A DNA stretch of 56,007 nt from an uncultured Cyclobacteriaceae bacterium (GCA_937146645.1 CAKZRQ010000047.1:1-56007); one strand, 5' to 3'; numbered from the stretch's first letter, positions 1 through 8,918 are shown. Program-made: numbers and translations. Notes: generated by a model from the letters alone, not told the origin.

Positions 1-63
1 AGCTGCCAGTCCTCCGCCCATAGTGGCTTTTTTCAGCCACGACCTTCTTGATAATCCTGCCAT
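1..63 (-). CDS. N-terminus of a Tat-exported protein (cut by window edge)
   Basis: Only the first 21 codons are inside the window. They begin with ATG, preceded by a purine-rich AAGAGAA, and encode a twin-arginine signal start: SRRSWLKK at residues 5-12, then a Gly/Ala-rich stretch that begins the hydrophobic segment. This indicates folding in the cytoplasm and export by the TatABC translocase, as for many Bacteroidota cofactor-containing oxidoreductases and related enzymes. The mature protein lies outside, so no function can be given. It is divergent from the secreted protein that follows, and the ~195 bp between them should hold both promoters, although I see no clear promoter boxes. Confidence 0.6.
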   Translation of the reverse strand, partial: MAGLSRRSWLKKATMGGGLAA

Positions 64-258
64 AATTATTCTCTTTTCTTGTGAATGTAATAAAACTGAG
101 TCTGTGATATTAGAAAATTTTTATGATAGGATAAAAATTATTGTGAATAATCAAATTTTGATAATTACCGTTTATGACAAAATATATCCTACTATAATTC
201 CAATGAACCGAATTTAATTTTTAAATTATAGGAGACCCTTAACCCAAATCACTGAACT

Positions 259-1050
259 ATGAGAAAATTATTTGCGCTTATTTTTTGTTCGACCCTGTTG
301 GTTGGGGCAGCCCTAGCCCAGGAAAAAAAATACATGGTATTTGAGTTTATCCATGTAGAAAATGACATGCTCTTTGATTACATCGAATATAAAGACTTGA
401 TGGAAAACGTTTACCGTCAAGCTTTAAATGATGGAAAGATTGATGGATGGGACTTTTGGTCCTTGCAGTCTGAAGGTGATGATAGTGAGTTCCAGCATAT
501 AATGGTTACTTACTTCAATGACCCAGTTAATATGATGGAAGGTTTAGATCAGACTTCCATGATTAATTATACGAAAATTGCCTACCCCCATCTTACAGAG
601 GTACAAATCGCTAAAATGTTTCAGGATGCCCTTGAAATGCGCGATATGCCCATGCGTTTGTACATGGTTGAGATTGTTTCTACCGATGATGATTTTAAAA
701 TGAAGCCAGGAGTTCTCGCTTCTTTCGATTTAATGAAAGCGAGAGAAGGAAGATTTGAAGAGTATGAGAAGGCTGAAATGGAAGTCTTTAGACCGATACA
801 TCAAAATAGAATAAAGCAAGGTGTAATGGGACACTGGAGTTTTTTAAGAACAGCTTTACCTCAAGGATCCCAGGCAAAATCTACTCACCTAACACTAAAC
901 ATGTATAAGGATTATATGCAGTTTTTTAATGGTCAGGCTTATGCAGACATGAATCAGGATGATTCCCAGAGGGATGCTGTTAATGCTGGTTTAAACTCTA
1001 GGGACCAAAAATGGGTTTACTTAGCAACATTAGAGAATGTAGTGCGATAG
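259..1050 (+). CDS. Secreted protein of unknown function, 263 aa
   Basis: The protein starts with a Sec signal peptide (positive MRK, hydrophobic core, likely cleavage after ALA at about residue 20), so it is probably periplasmic or secreted. The mature part is rich in acidic, aromatic and methionine residues and has no motif I recognise. Two similar halves are possible (FEFIHVEND near residue 28 and a second charged helix region near residue 155), as in dimeric alpha/beta-barrel (ABM/NIPSNAP-like) folds, but this is only an impression. It is a single gene: the left neighbour is divergent, and the convergent MFS gene is separated by a strong terminator. There is no lipobox. Existence as a gene is well supported; function is unknown. 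Confidence 0.8.
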   Translation: MRKLFALIFCSTLLVGAALAQEKKYMVFEFIHVENDMLFDYIEYKDLMENVYRQALNDGKIDGWDFWSLQSEGDDSEFQHIMVTYFNDPVNMMEGLDQTSMINYTKIAYPHLTEVQIAKMFQDALEMRDMPMRLYMVEIVSTDDDFKMKPGVLASFDLMKAREGRFEEYEKAEMEVFRPIHQNRIKQGVMGHWSFLRTALPQGSQAKSTHLTLNMYKDYMQFFNGQAYADMNQDDSQRDAVNAGLNSRDQKWVYLATLENVVR

Positions 1051-1071
1051 TCCGGTTCAGACATCGTAATT

Positions 1072-1099
1072 GAGGCTTCACCTGGAGCCTCTTTTTTTT
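1072..1099 (+). terminator. Rho-independent terminator of the secreted-protein gene
   Basis: GAGGCTTCA and TGGAGCCTC form an 8-9 bp stem with a very small loop, followed by eight T residues on the plus strand. It starts 21 bases after the stop codon of the upstream gene. The stop codon of the convergent MFS gene lies inside the hairpin, so its last codons double as terminator sequence. Confidence 0.8.
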
Positions 1100-2259
1100 G
1101 TGCCATAATTCAGGCTCACCAACCCGATCAAAGGACCAAGGAATAGAAGCCCTAAAGCGCTAATAATTCCAAAATTTTCAATTTGATTTTCTATGAACTT
1201 AAGGCTAAGCACAGTAATTCCAAAGCCAACTGAATTGACTATAGTGAGTGCAGTCCCTTTGTATTCAGCTGGTACACTTTGAGCAACTAAGGTAGAAAGC
1301 TGAGGCGAGTCTGCAGTCACGCTCACTCCCCAAAATAGCAATAAGCTGATCCATATAATGGGCACCGAAACAGGAACAACAAGTACTAAAAGACAACATA
1401 GGCCTGAGCCGATCAAAGCGAGCGATGCAACAAATCGGCTATTTGTTCTTTTTGCAAAATAACCTCCGACTGCACAGGATAATCCACCGCAGGAAATAAC
1501 AATAAACGTAAGTAACTCAGGAGAGACCTTACTTACTGAATTGGCATTAAAAAAAGCTACTAGAAGAGGGCAGAAGGCCCAAAAAGTATAGAGTTCCCAC
1601 ATATGACCGAAGTATCCGAAGGCTGCCTTTCTCAAACTGATGATTTGAAATAGCTTCGGAATAAGCCGTAGGTCAAAGTTTGGCATCGGTTTTCTGTGAG
1701 GCCCATCCGGTACTAAAAAACCAACAATCATTCCCCCTGATACCGACAGAATTGATGTCGTGATGAAAATAAATTTCCAGGAAAATTCTAGTTCTAAACC
1801 AGCGATCAAATAGGGGAAAGCCGTACCAAGAACCAATGCACCTACCAATAGACCTAGAGCTACACCTAATCCTTCCTTGAAGTAATCAGAAGCAATCTTC
1901 ATCCCTACAGGATATATACCTGCAAGAAAGAAACCTACGGAGTATCGAGATAGATAGAGAAGCACAGAGGAAGGTTCAACTATTACAGGCAATACATTTG
2001 CTAAACTGGCAAGAATAGAACTCACCAAGAATACTTTAGAAGGAGAGAATCTATCCGGAAAAGATAACACCGCAAAAACCAGAGTTCCAGTGATGAACCC
2101 GAGCTGGACAAGAGATGTCAAGGTACTTGTTAGCTTTTCGGTTTCCAGAATAACCTCAAATTGAGGTATTGCCGCATTTCCCGCGAACCAGACAGAAGTT
2201 CCCAGGAACTGAGCAATGACAATCAGTTGTAAGGCTTTTCCCCGGCTAATAGATTTCAT
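1078..2259 (-). CDS. MFS transporter, 393 aa
   Basis: A major facilitator superfamily permease with about 12 hydrophobic segments and the usual length for the family. A loop basic patch (PDRFSPSK near residue 68) sits where the MFS motif A loop between TM2 and TM3 is expected, and a hydrophilic central loop with PDGPHRKP lies near residue 185, between the two six-helix halves. Substrate is unknown. It is the last gene of a packed minus-strand set: its ATG overlaps the stop of the aldo-keto reductase (ATGA type overlap of four bases), indicating translational coupling. The C-terminal KKRGSR is encoded by the terminator of the convergent gene. Confidence 0.85.
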   Translation of the reverse strand: MKSISRGKALQLIVIAQFLGTSVWFAGNAAIPQFEVILETEKLTSTLTSLVQLGFITGTLVFAVLSFPDRFSPSKVFLVSSILASLANVLPVIVEPSSVLLYLSRYSVGFFLAGIYPVGMKIASDYFKEGLGVALGLLVGALVLGTAFPYLIAGLELEFSWKFIFITTSILSVSGGMIVGFLVPDGPHRKPMPNFDLRLIPKLFQIISLRKAAFGYFGHMWELYTFWAFCPLLVAFFNANSVSKVSPELLTFIVISCGGLSCAVGGYFAKRTNSRFVASLALIGSGLCCLLVLVVPVSVPIIWISLLLFWGVSVTADSPQLSTLVAQSVPAEYKGTALTIVNSVGFGITVLSLKFIENQIENFGIISALGLLFLGPLIGLVSLNYGTKKRGSR

Positions 2260-3278
2260 TTAGAAGCTAAAATAGCCTCAATGGTATCGATTTCCTCCTT
2301 ATCAAAGCTTGTGTTTTCTACCGCAGCTACATTATCATAGATTTGCTCTGATCTGGAAACTCCAATCAATACAGAAGTGATCCGATCATCTTTCAGAAGC
2401 CAACTAATCGCCATCTGAGCTAAGGTTTGCCCTCTGGAAATAGCAAGGTCATTCAACTGTCTTATGATTGATAATTTCTCCTCAGAAATCTGATCAGCTT
2501 TCAAGTATCTACCATCTTTTGCTGCTCTGGAATCTGCTGGAATTCCTTTCAAATATTTATTGGTAAGTAACCCTTGCTCGAGGGGAGAGAAGGCAATGCT
2601 ACCCACACCATTTGTTCCTATGACATCCAATAAACCTTCTTCTACCCATCGATCAAACATGCTGTACCGGGGTTGATGAATGAGCATAGGAGTCCCCAAA
2701 TCGTTTAAAATATCAATAGCTCTTTGGGTATCCTCAGCTGAATATTGGGAAATTCCAACATATAAAGCCTTTCCTTGCCGCACCAACAGGTCAAGCGTGC
2801 TCATGGTCTCTTCCAAAGGCGTCTCTGGATCCGGTCTATGATGATAGAAAATGTCCACGTAATCCAGCCCCATTCTTTTCAGGCTTTGGTTTAAGCTTGC
2901 AACGAGATATTTCTTAGAACCATAATTTCCATAAGGGCCAGGCCACATATCCCAACCTGCTTTAGATGAAATGATCAGTTCATCACGATAGGGGAGAAAG
3001 TCTTTCTTAAACATCCTTCCAAAATTTTCTTCTGCGGAGCCATATGGAGGGCCATAATTATTAGCAAGATCAAAATGACAAATCCCGAGATCAAATGCTG
3101 TCCTTAAAATTTCTCGTCCTTTAGTGAAGTCTGCATTGTTTCCGAAGTTGTGCCAAAGCCCAAGGCTTAGTTCAGGGAGCATAAGACCACTATTTCCGCA
3201 CCTGCGGTACTTCATTTTTTCGTAGCGGCTATCTGCCGCTGTGTAAGGTAAAAGTGGGGCTGAGTCGTTGATTTTCAT
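2256..3278 (-). CDS. Aldo/keto reductase (YghZ-like), 340 aa
   Basis: NADPH-dependent aldo-keto reductase of the TIM-barrel type. The catalytic tetrad is visible: Asp and Tyr in FDLANNYG (near residue 70), Lys in SSKAGW (near 105), and His in DIFYHHRPD (near 144). The C-terminal cofactor-binding signature IGVSRSEQ near residue 305 is also present. Length and N-terminal MKYRRCGNSGLMLP match the L-glyceraldehyde 3-phosphate reductase / YghZ / Kv-beta-like branch. The physiological substrate cannot be read from sequence. It sits between a YfcC-type carrier (10 bp upstream) and an MFS permease (overlapping), suggesting that it works on a transported carbonyl compound. Confidence 0.9.
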   Translation of the reverse strand: MKINDSAPLLPYTAADSRYEKMKYRRCGNSGLMLPELSLGLWHNFGNNADFTKGREILRTAFDLGICHFDLANNYGPPYGSAEENFGRMFKKDFLPYRDELIISSKAGWDMWPGPYGNYGSKKYLVASLNQSLKRMGLDYVDIFYHHRPDPETPLEETMSTLDLLVRQGKALYVGISQYSAEDTQRAIDILNDLGTPMLIHQPRYSMFDRWVEEGLLDVIGTNGVGSIAFSPLEQGLLTNKYLKGIPADSRAAKDGRYLKADQISEEKLSIIRQLNDLAISRGQTLAQMAISWLLKDDRITSVLIGVSRSEQIYDNVAAVENTSFDKEEIDTIEAILASK

Positions 3279-3288
3279 TTTACGATGT

Positions 3289-4623
3289 TTAAAACCAATA
3301 GATTGAAAGAATAGAAATTGCTAATCCTAATCCCAGAATAATTAAAACTGGTTTCCAAATGTACTTAAACCAATGATCATAATTGATTCCTGCCGCCGCA
3401 AGAACGGCCATCATTCCACCATTGGTCGGAGAGAATATATCCACCAAACCTGCTCCGTATTGATAGGTGAAAACGGCTACTTGTCTTGAAAGACCCAAAA
3501 GATCGGTTAGTGGAGCTGCAAGAGGGATAGTTAAAAGGGCTTGCCCGGAAGTGCTGGGAACTGGGAAATGGATTAATGAATTACTGATCATCATGCCAGT
3601 TACGGCTAATGGGGCTGGTAGCGTTTCCAAAGGCTGAAACAATCCGTAAATGATAGTGTCGATAATTAGAGCGTCTTGCAAAACCAGATAGACGCTTCTT
3701 GCCAAACCTACTATCATCCCAGCGAAAATCATTTCGCTAAACCCTTCCGTAAAAGCTCTGGCAACTCCATTGGGGCCAAGTTTTCCCACCAAGCCAGCCG
3801 CAATTCCAACGGCAAAAAAGCAAGCGGACATTTCGTTGAACCCCCAGTCTTGTGATATGATTCCCCAACCCATCGACCCAATACCAACCAGGGTTAGAAG
3901 TAAAATTATTCTATGTCTTGCACTTAATGGTTCGGCCTTTATTGCCTCTTTTTCAGCCTCTTTAGAAATATTCAATTTGCCAGCGCGAATATGGTAGGTC
4001 GCCCAAATGAATATGGCCAGCCCAAGGAACACTAACCTGAAAACAAAGCCTTCTGATGGATCTAATTCGGCTGTATTGAGGGCCAGGAGGGACCCAAATG
4101 GATTTAAAGGCGAAAAACTAGCGCCAATGAGGGAGGAGCCCAAAACAATCGCTATCACACTTCTCAAATCATAGTCGATACGTTTACTGAAAATGATGAG
4201 AACAGGCGCTAATGCTATAATTTCCTCTTGCATGGCAAAGGTGGCTCCACAAACAGCAAAGAAGACAGAGAGTAAATAAAAGAGAAGAGATTTTGCCTTA
4301 CCGAACGTCGAAATCAAAGCCGTCAGTCCAGCTTCTAAGGCCCCAGTTTTTTCAATGACGTAAAAGGCACTCCCTAAGAGTAGGATTAGGACAATTATAT
4401 CCGCCCCTTCGATAAAACCTTTGGGAACCGAAAGAAAAATATCATAGACGCTAGCATTCCTATCTTCTATTTCATGATAGCTTCCCGGGACTACGACTTC
4501 TCTTCCCGTTTCTTCATTCAATTCGCGATCATACTGTCCAGAAGGAATTATAAATGTCGCCAAGGCAGAGAGGACAACAAATCCTAGAAGTATAATAAAC
4601 GGGTGCGGGAATTTGATTTTCAT
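3289..4623 (-). CDS. YfcC / C4-dicarboxylate anaerobic carrier family permease, 444 aa
   Basis: A polytopic membrane protein with about 12 hydrophobic segments, opening with FPHPFIILLGFVVLSALATFIIPSGQYDR, written here only as the family-typical start through the PSGQYDR motif near residue 27. Family members (YfcC, DcuC-like, arginine/ornithine-type carriers) move dicarboxylates, basic amino acids or peptides across the inner membrane; the substrate is not known here. Conserved family features include the acidic pair in the FAMQEEIIALAP region near residue 130 and the SPTNGGMMAVLAAAGI motif near residue 395. It is packed between a flavin monooxygenase (15 bp) and an aldo-keto reductase (10 bp), so it is likely co-transcribed with them. 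Confidence 0.85.
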   Translation of the reverse strand: MKIKFPHPFIILLGFVVLSALATFIIPSGQYDRELNEETGREVVVPGSYHEIEDRNASVYDIFLSVPKGFIEGADIIVLILLLGSAFYVIEKTGALEAGLTALISTFGKAKSLLFYLLSVFFAVCGATFAMQEEIIALAPVLIIFSKRIDYDLRSVIAIVLGSSLIGASFSPLNPFGSLLALNTAELDPSEGFVFRLVFLGLAIFIWATYHIRAGKLNISKEAEKEAIKAEPLSARHRIILLLTLVGIGSMGWGIISQDWGFNEMSACFFAVGIAAGLVGKLGPNGVARAFTEGFSEMIFAGMIVGLARSVYLVLQDALIIDTIIYGLFQPLETLPAPLAVTGMMISNSLIHFPVPSTSGQALLTIPLAAPLTDLLGLSRQVAVFTYQYGAGLVDIFSPTNGGMMAVLAAAGINYDHWFKYIWKPVLIILGLGLAISILSIYWF

Positions 4624-4638
4624 GATTTATCCAAAGCT

Positions 4639-5970
4639 CTAGACAATCACTTCCTTTTCCACTTTCGCAGTTTTTGATATATAGTCTTTTGGAAGGTGTT
4701 TTTTGAGTGCTTTTATGAAGAGATGATAGTCGACTGTTATCGTATGCCTTGGTGTATTCACCTGTTTGTAATGAGGGTTTTTTACTTCTTTTTCACAAAG
4801 CTCCTTCATGTTTTCTGGGCGATTCCACTCTCCACTGAGATTTCGTGCCATTAGTTTGGATTGTAATTCGGCCCCTGGCCAAATACAGCCAAGCGGTTGG
4901 AACATCCCAATAAAGAAAAGATTAGCATACTTTTCATGGAACATCTTTAGGTATAATGGAACTGGACCACTGCTGTAATCGATGAATTCTGAATTAAAAA
5001 ATGGATGACTTAGCCAATATCCTGTGCATGCGACAACGGAATCAAATTCTTCCTCTTTTCCATCTTCAAAAATGACCTTATTTCCATCGAAACGATTGAT
5101 ATCCATCCTAGGCTTAACTTTCCCGTGACGAATTTTATGAAGTAACTCATCATTAATCGTTGGGTGCGTGGCACCAAAAGGTTCAGTGACGGGACGAAGA
5201 CCATAAGCCTCATTATCACCAAGCATTATTTTGAGTAACAGCTGATTCAACCACATCCTAAGCTTTACAGGCATCCATTTGGTTTGTTCAGCTACTTTGT
5301 CTGAAGGTTTGCCAAAGAAAAATTTTGGTACAATTCTATATCCTCTTCTCCAGCTTATCGCTGTCTTTTTACTTACCCGTGAAGTCTCTACTGCCACATC
5401 GCAAGCAGAATTTCCCCCACCGATCACCAGAACCCTTTTATCCTTGAATGGAGCTGCTTTTTTGAAATGATGCGAATGGATAAACTCACCAGAAAATTCT
5501 CCAGGATAATCCGGATATCGTGGTTTCCAGTGATGTCCATTACAAACCGCCAAATCTGTAAATGTCTCTTTGGTTTGAATTCCGTCTTTTTCGGTGGTTA
5601 TTTCCCAAGTTTGATCATCAACCCATTCACAGGAAACAACCATGGTGCCAAACCGAATGTGAGGGTAGAGGTCAAATCTTTTGGCGTAAGCCTGAAAATA
5701 TCTCCTTAATTCATCATGAGAGGGGTAATCCGAAGTCTCTGGATCAAACTCATCAAAAGTGAAATCCTCGTACTGAGATAGCGTTTTGGATGAGATAATA
5801 TGTGTAGTCTCAAAAACACTGGAATGACTCTCAGACACTGAATAAATCCAGTTTCCACCCACTTCTGAATTCCTGTCAAAGGCGACAGCTTCGATTCCTT
5901 TGTCCAATAAATTTTTGAGCGCAGTGATCCCGGATGGACCTGCTCCAATGACAGCTACTTTACGATTCAT
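4639..5970 (-). CDS. Flavin-containing monooxygenase, 443 aa
   Basis: A class B FAD/NADPH monooxygenase that would add oxygen to soft nucleophiles (N or S) or act as a Baeyer-Villiger-like enzyme. Visible motifs are the FAD Rossmann GAGPSG at residues 9-14, EVGGNW near 37, the FMO identifying motif FxGxxxHxxxF (FSGEFIHSHHF near 160, with Phe in the final position often held by Tyr), the NADPH Rossmann GGGNSA near 184, and CTGYWLSHPFF near 312 matching the late ATGY-type motif. Length is typical for bacterial FMOs including trimethylamine monooxygenases, but I cannot assign that substrate. It lies 12 bp downstream of the DUF5996 gene and 15 bp upstream of a carrier, so a small-molecule uptake and oxidation role is plausible. 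Confidence 0.88.
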   Translation of the reverse strand: MNRKVAVIGAGPSGITALKNLLDKGIEAVAFDRNSEVGGNWIYSVSESHSSVFETTHIISSKTLSQYEDFTFDEFDPETSDYPSHDELRRYFQAYAKRFDLYPHIRFGTMVVSCEWVDDQTWEITTEKDGIQTKETFTDLAVCNGHHWKPRYPDYPGEFSGEFIHSHHFKKAAPFKDKRVLVIGGGNSACDVAVETSRVSKKTAISWRRGYRIVPKFFFGKPSDKVAEQTKWMPVKLRMWLNQLLLKIMLGDNEAYGLRPVTEPFGATHPTINDELLHKIRHGKVKPRMDINRFDGNKVIFEDGKEEEFDSVVACTGYWLSHPFFNSEFIDYSSGPVPLYLKMFHEKYANLFFIGMFQPLGCIWPGAELQSKLMARNLSGEWNRPENMKELCEKEVKNPHYKQVNTPRHTITVDYHLFIKALKKHLPKDYISKTAKVEKEVIV

Positions 5971-5982
5971 TAATTTTTCTCC

Positions 5983-6885
5983 TTAGAATTTGGCTTCAAG
6001 AGCCTCCATATCCCAACCGGCTACTTTTGCACCCGCATCATAGGATGAATTTAAAAATTCTAAAAGAGTTTTGTTACCATTGGTAGATTTTTGCACCTCA
6101 TCATAAGAAAGCATGAATTCGCCAAGGGTGTCATTCCAATAGGCTTCTTTGGGCTCAACCTTCTGCTTTTTAAAATCCTCCAGATTAGGATAGATGTAAG
6201 CATAGAATGAAGGCTCAGGAAATTCTTTATTTCCGGGCCAAAACCCTACACTAAAAAGCTCATGGGAATATGCTTCAGCCATCACATCCTGTGGCATATT
6301 TGGAAGTTCACCTTCAAACTTTGGCGCGAGCCTTCCTGAAAAACGTGTATACGCAAGGTCGAAAGAGCCCCAAAAGAAATGAATAGGACTACATTTTCCA
6401 GCGAAAGATTCACCGAATTCTAGAAAGGTCCTTTTCATACAAATTAAAGCCTTCCAGAAGTTTTTTGCGGCAGCTGGATGATACGGAAGCTTTTCGGTAT
6501 TCTCGGGAAAAGGGATGGCATTAGGAATCTCATTCGGCGAGTTATGAATCTTGACTTCAATACCCAAGTAATCCAGTTTCTCCATCAACTGATCGTAAAA
6601 GCTCGCCACCGTTTGTCCACCCAGTGCAAATTTATCCTGCCTTCCTGAGCTCGTTTTAATTTTTAATTCGTGTCTGTTAAAATCAAATTTGATTTCAAAA
6701 AGGCCAGGACCATACGGAATAGGGCCAGTAGTAAGGCCTTCTGAGTTCGGATAAAGTGTGACATGCCATGAATGATTTTTCTTAGGAGAAAGCTTCAGTC
6801 TGACTTTACCGACCATTTGAGTCCACTGATGGAGGAGCTGAAAAGTAGTTTCGCTCTCCTCAAAATTGATTTCAGGCCACTTCAT
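5983..6885 (-). CDS. DUF5996 family protein, 300 aa
   Basis: Cytoplasmic protein without signal peptide or membrane segment. The sequence pattern (TxxLHxWTQMVGKVRLKLSPxxNHxWHxxLY at the N-terminus, GPIPYG near 55, HFFWGSFDLAYTRFSGR near 165, YAYIYPNP-like stretch near 230, and SYDEVQ near 263) matches what I know as DUF5996, a family of unknown biochemical function found in many bacteria. The His- and Trp-rich motifs suggest a conserved pocket, but no catalytic mechanism is established. It is the first gene of the packed five-gene set with the FMO. The upstream sirtuin ends 52 bp away, so this set might have its own promoter. Confidence 0.8.
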   Translation of the reverse strand: MKWPEINFEESETTFQLLHQWTQMVGKVRLKLSPKKNHSWHVTLYPNSEGLTTGPIPYGPGLFEIKFDFNRHELKIKTSSGRQDKFALGGQTVASFYDQLMEKLDYLGIEVKIHNSPNEIPNAIPFPENTEKLPYHPAAAKNFWKALICMKRTFLEFGESFAGKCSPIHFFWGSFDLAYTRFSGRLAPKFEGELPNMPQDVMAEAYSHELFSVGFWPGNKEFPEPSFYAYIYPNLEDFKKQKVEPKEAYWNDTLGEFMLSYDEVQKSTNGNKTLLEFLNSSYDAGAKVAGWDMEALEAKF

Positions 6886-6937
6886 AAATACCTGTTTAAA
6901 AATGATTCAGACGTAATTTAGAAGAAATGAATATAGT

Positions 6938-7636
6938 TTAAAACTTGTGCTCCCTATTTAGTATTGATTTAAACCTTTCTATACCCTTGACTGCCTTCTC
7001 CTGAATCTGAACAACATTGCTGCGGCCATAAGTGGAAACAGGCTGTGGATCGATGAGATAGATTGGGTTTGAGTTAGGAACAAAATCAATCAAACTTGCT
7101 GCTGGATAGACTTGCAAGGAGGTACCGATCACAAGGAAGATATCGGCTTTCCTGGTTATTTCAATAGCAAGATCCATTGCAGGGACTTGTTCTCCAAACC
7201 ACACCACATTTTGTCGAAGTTGACTACCTTTTTCGCAGGTATCACCTAATTGTATATCCTTGGTAGACAGATCATAAACTAAGCTTGGGTTAAGTGAACT
7301 TTGAGCTTTGAATAATTCTCCATGTAAGTGAAGAATGTTTGAGGATCCAGCCTTTTCATGAAGATTGTCGACGTTCTGCGTTATGATGTAAACATCAAAG
7401 TTTTCCTCCAATTCTACCAGGGACTTATGAGCGCCATTGGGTACACATTCTCGAGCTTGTTTTCTTCTTTGGTTATAAAAATCCAAAACTAATTCCGGAT
7501 TCTTTCTCCACCCTTGTGGTGAAGCAACTTCCATCACATCATGGCCTTCCCAAAGACCCCCACTATCTCTAAAAGTCTTGATTCCGCTTTCTGCAGAAAT
7601 CCCCGCGCCAGATAAAACCACCAATTTTCGTTTCAT
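6938..7636 (-). CDS. Sir2-family NAD-dependent deacylase (CobB-like), 232 aa
   Basis: A sirtuin that removes acyl groups from lysines using NAD. Motifs: GAGISAESGIKTFRD at residues 10-24, TQNVDNLHEKAG at 86-97, and the catalytic His105 in HLHGE. A YxxR pair (Y54, R57) matches the class III motif that favours succinyl/malonyl lysine in SIRT5 and CobB. The four zinc-binding cysteines of many sirtuins are absent: the region between residues 105 and 150 has a single Cys in TCEKGSQLR. Its start codon directly abuts the stop of the CarboxypepD-like gene, so it is probably translated from the same messenger, together with topA. Confidence 0.9.
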   Translation of the reverse strand: MKRKLVVLSGAGISAESGIKTFRDSGGLWEGHDVMEVASPQGWRKNPELVLDFYNQRRKQARECVPNGAHKSLVELEENFDVYIITQNVDNLHEKAGSSNILHLHGELFKAQSSLNPSLVYDLSTKDIQLGDTCEKGSQLRQNVVWFGEQVPAMDLAIEITRKADIFLVIGTSLQVYPAASLIDFVPNSNPIYLIDPQPVSTYGRSNVVQIQEKAVKGIERFKSILNREHKF

Positions 7637-8908
7637 TTACCTGTTTTTAATATCTGATGATTCATTGACTTGGGTTTTATCATTCCATGGTACATTCTCT
7701 GGTAAATAGTCTAATGGCATCAAATCTCCGACTTTTTCCCAAGCCATGTATCCTTCGTAGAGCAAACCGAAAGTATCTGAGTAGTTTCCGTTGGAGAAGA
7801 TCTCAAAATCTGAATTGAGCTGCTCTATTATACTGGTTTGGTGAGTAGGTCTTGCCCCCATAGAACCAACATATCTCATCTCTTCATTTTCTTTCATATA
7901 GCTTACATGAAGCAAATCCTTGATTGCAAGGAAGACTTTTCCATCCTCAGTTCGACGTATGAATGATTCAGGATCTAATTCGATATCTATTAATTCTCGA
8001 GCAAATTCAGGGAGACGTTCTTTTCTGATATAATTTCTTCTTAAGGAGTCTTTTTTCTTGACATCCTCGGTTTCTCCATAAGCTATTTTAGCTGCATCTA
8101 TTAATTCTTGAGAAGGTCTCTCAGGGTTTGGGATTCGTCTTAGCTCTCTAAAAATATAACCTTGAGCCTTGGCCTCCCCAAAATAAAGGGATTGCATTAA
8201 GTGCTGGATGCTACCATAGTAAGCCCTATCCCTATTTCTAATCACTTTCTTAAGTTTTCCTTTTCTCAGGGTCGTATCTGTTTTAAAAAGAGCATTACCT
8301 CCATATACTACCTTTCCTTGATTTCTTGAGTAAACAAATTGGCTGAGTATATAATCAATCTTGTATCCTAGATTTTGATTTAGAATGGTGATTACCTCAT
8401 TGGAGCTTACCTTTAAATCACCTACCGAACTCTCAGAATCTAGGATTAAAGCTTTCTCATTCAAGATCTCAGACTTCATTGCATTGATAGAAAAACCAAG
8501 AAAATTATTCTTAAAGGTTTTCAGGTTTCTATACCAAACATCATCTCGTTCATCTTCTACTTCTATAACTTCTAACTCCTGTTCGCTTTCTGCTAGTTCT
8601 ATTCGATACCCTTGAGCAGCCAGTTCACTCGTGTTAATGAAAAAAGTGAGAGTCTCATAACCCAAAAGCCTGACGATGACCTCATAATTTCCATCAGGAA
8701 TTTCTAGGTTAAAAGCTCCTTCAAGATTGGCCACAGTGCCATAAGTGGTGTTATTAAGATAAAGAGTGGTGTAGGGGATAGGTTCTTTGGAATTCGCCTC
8801 TACTATGGTTCCGTAGAAATTATTTTGTCCGTTGGCTTGAAAAAATGGGAATAAAAAAAAGGCTAAAAAAAGTGTTGTTGACAGATTCTTTAGCCTTTTC
8901 CTTATCAT
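7637..8908 (-). CDS. Exported CarboxypepD-regulatory-like domain protein, 423 aa
   Basis: Signal peptide at the N-terminus (LFLAFFLFPFFQANGQ, cleavage near residue 27), then a beta-sandwich domain at about residues 30-110 starting FYGTIVEANSKEPIPYTTLYL, the pattern of CarboxypepD_reg-like domains common at the N-terminus of Bacteroidota envelope proteins. The rest (about 120-423) is charged, with a conserved-looking Y/R-rich helical region and no TonB-dependent barrel signature, so it is not a SusC-type receptor. Probably periplasmic or outer-membrane associated; function unknown. It starts 10 bp after topA and ends against the sirtuin start, so the three are likely one operon, though their roles look unrelated. 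Confidence 0.8.
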   Translation of the reverse strand: MIRKRLKNLSTTLFLAFFLFPFFQANGQNNFYGTIVEANSKEPIPYTTLYLNNTTYGTVANLEGAFNLEIPDGNYEVIVRLLGYETLTFFINTSELAAQGYRIELAESEQELEVIEVEDERDDVWYRNLKTFKNNFLGFSINAMKSEILNEKALILDSESSVGDLKVSSNEVITILNQNLGYKIDYILSQFVYSRNQGKVVYGGNALFKTDTTLRKGKLKKVIRNRDRAYYGSIQHLMQSLYFGEAKAQGYIFRELRRIPNPERPSQELIDAAKIAYGETEDVKKKDSLRRNYIRKERLPEFARELIDIELDPESFIRRTEDGKVFLAIKDLLHVSYMKENEEMRYVGSMGARPTHQTSIIEQLNSDFEIFSNGNYSDTFGLLYEGYMAWEKVGDLMPLDYLPENVPWNDKTQVNESSDIKNR

Positions 8909-8918
8909 TATTCGAATT

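Noticed and set aside
23..217. 64-residue open frame on the plus strand at the left edge
   Set aside because: It runs antisense over the Tat signal sequence and AT-rich intergenic DNA, has no family features and low-complexity composition.
4639..5970. Trimethylamine monooxygenase
   Set aside because: General FMO motifs fit, but nothing in the sequence or neighbours (no TMA/TMAO genes) supports this specific substrate.
7637..8908. TonB-dependent receptor
   Set aside because: Only the N-terminal CarboxypepD-like domain is present; there is no plug or barrel and the protein is too short.
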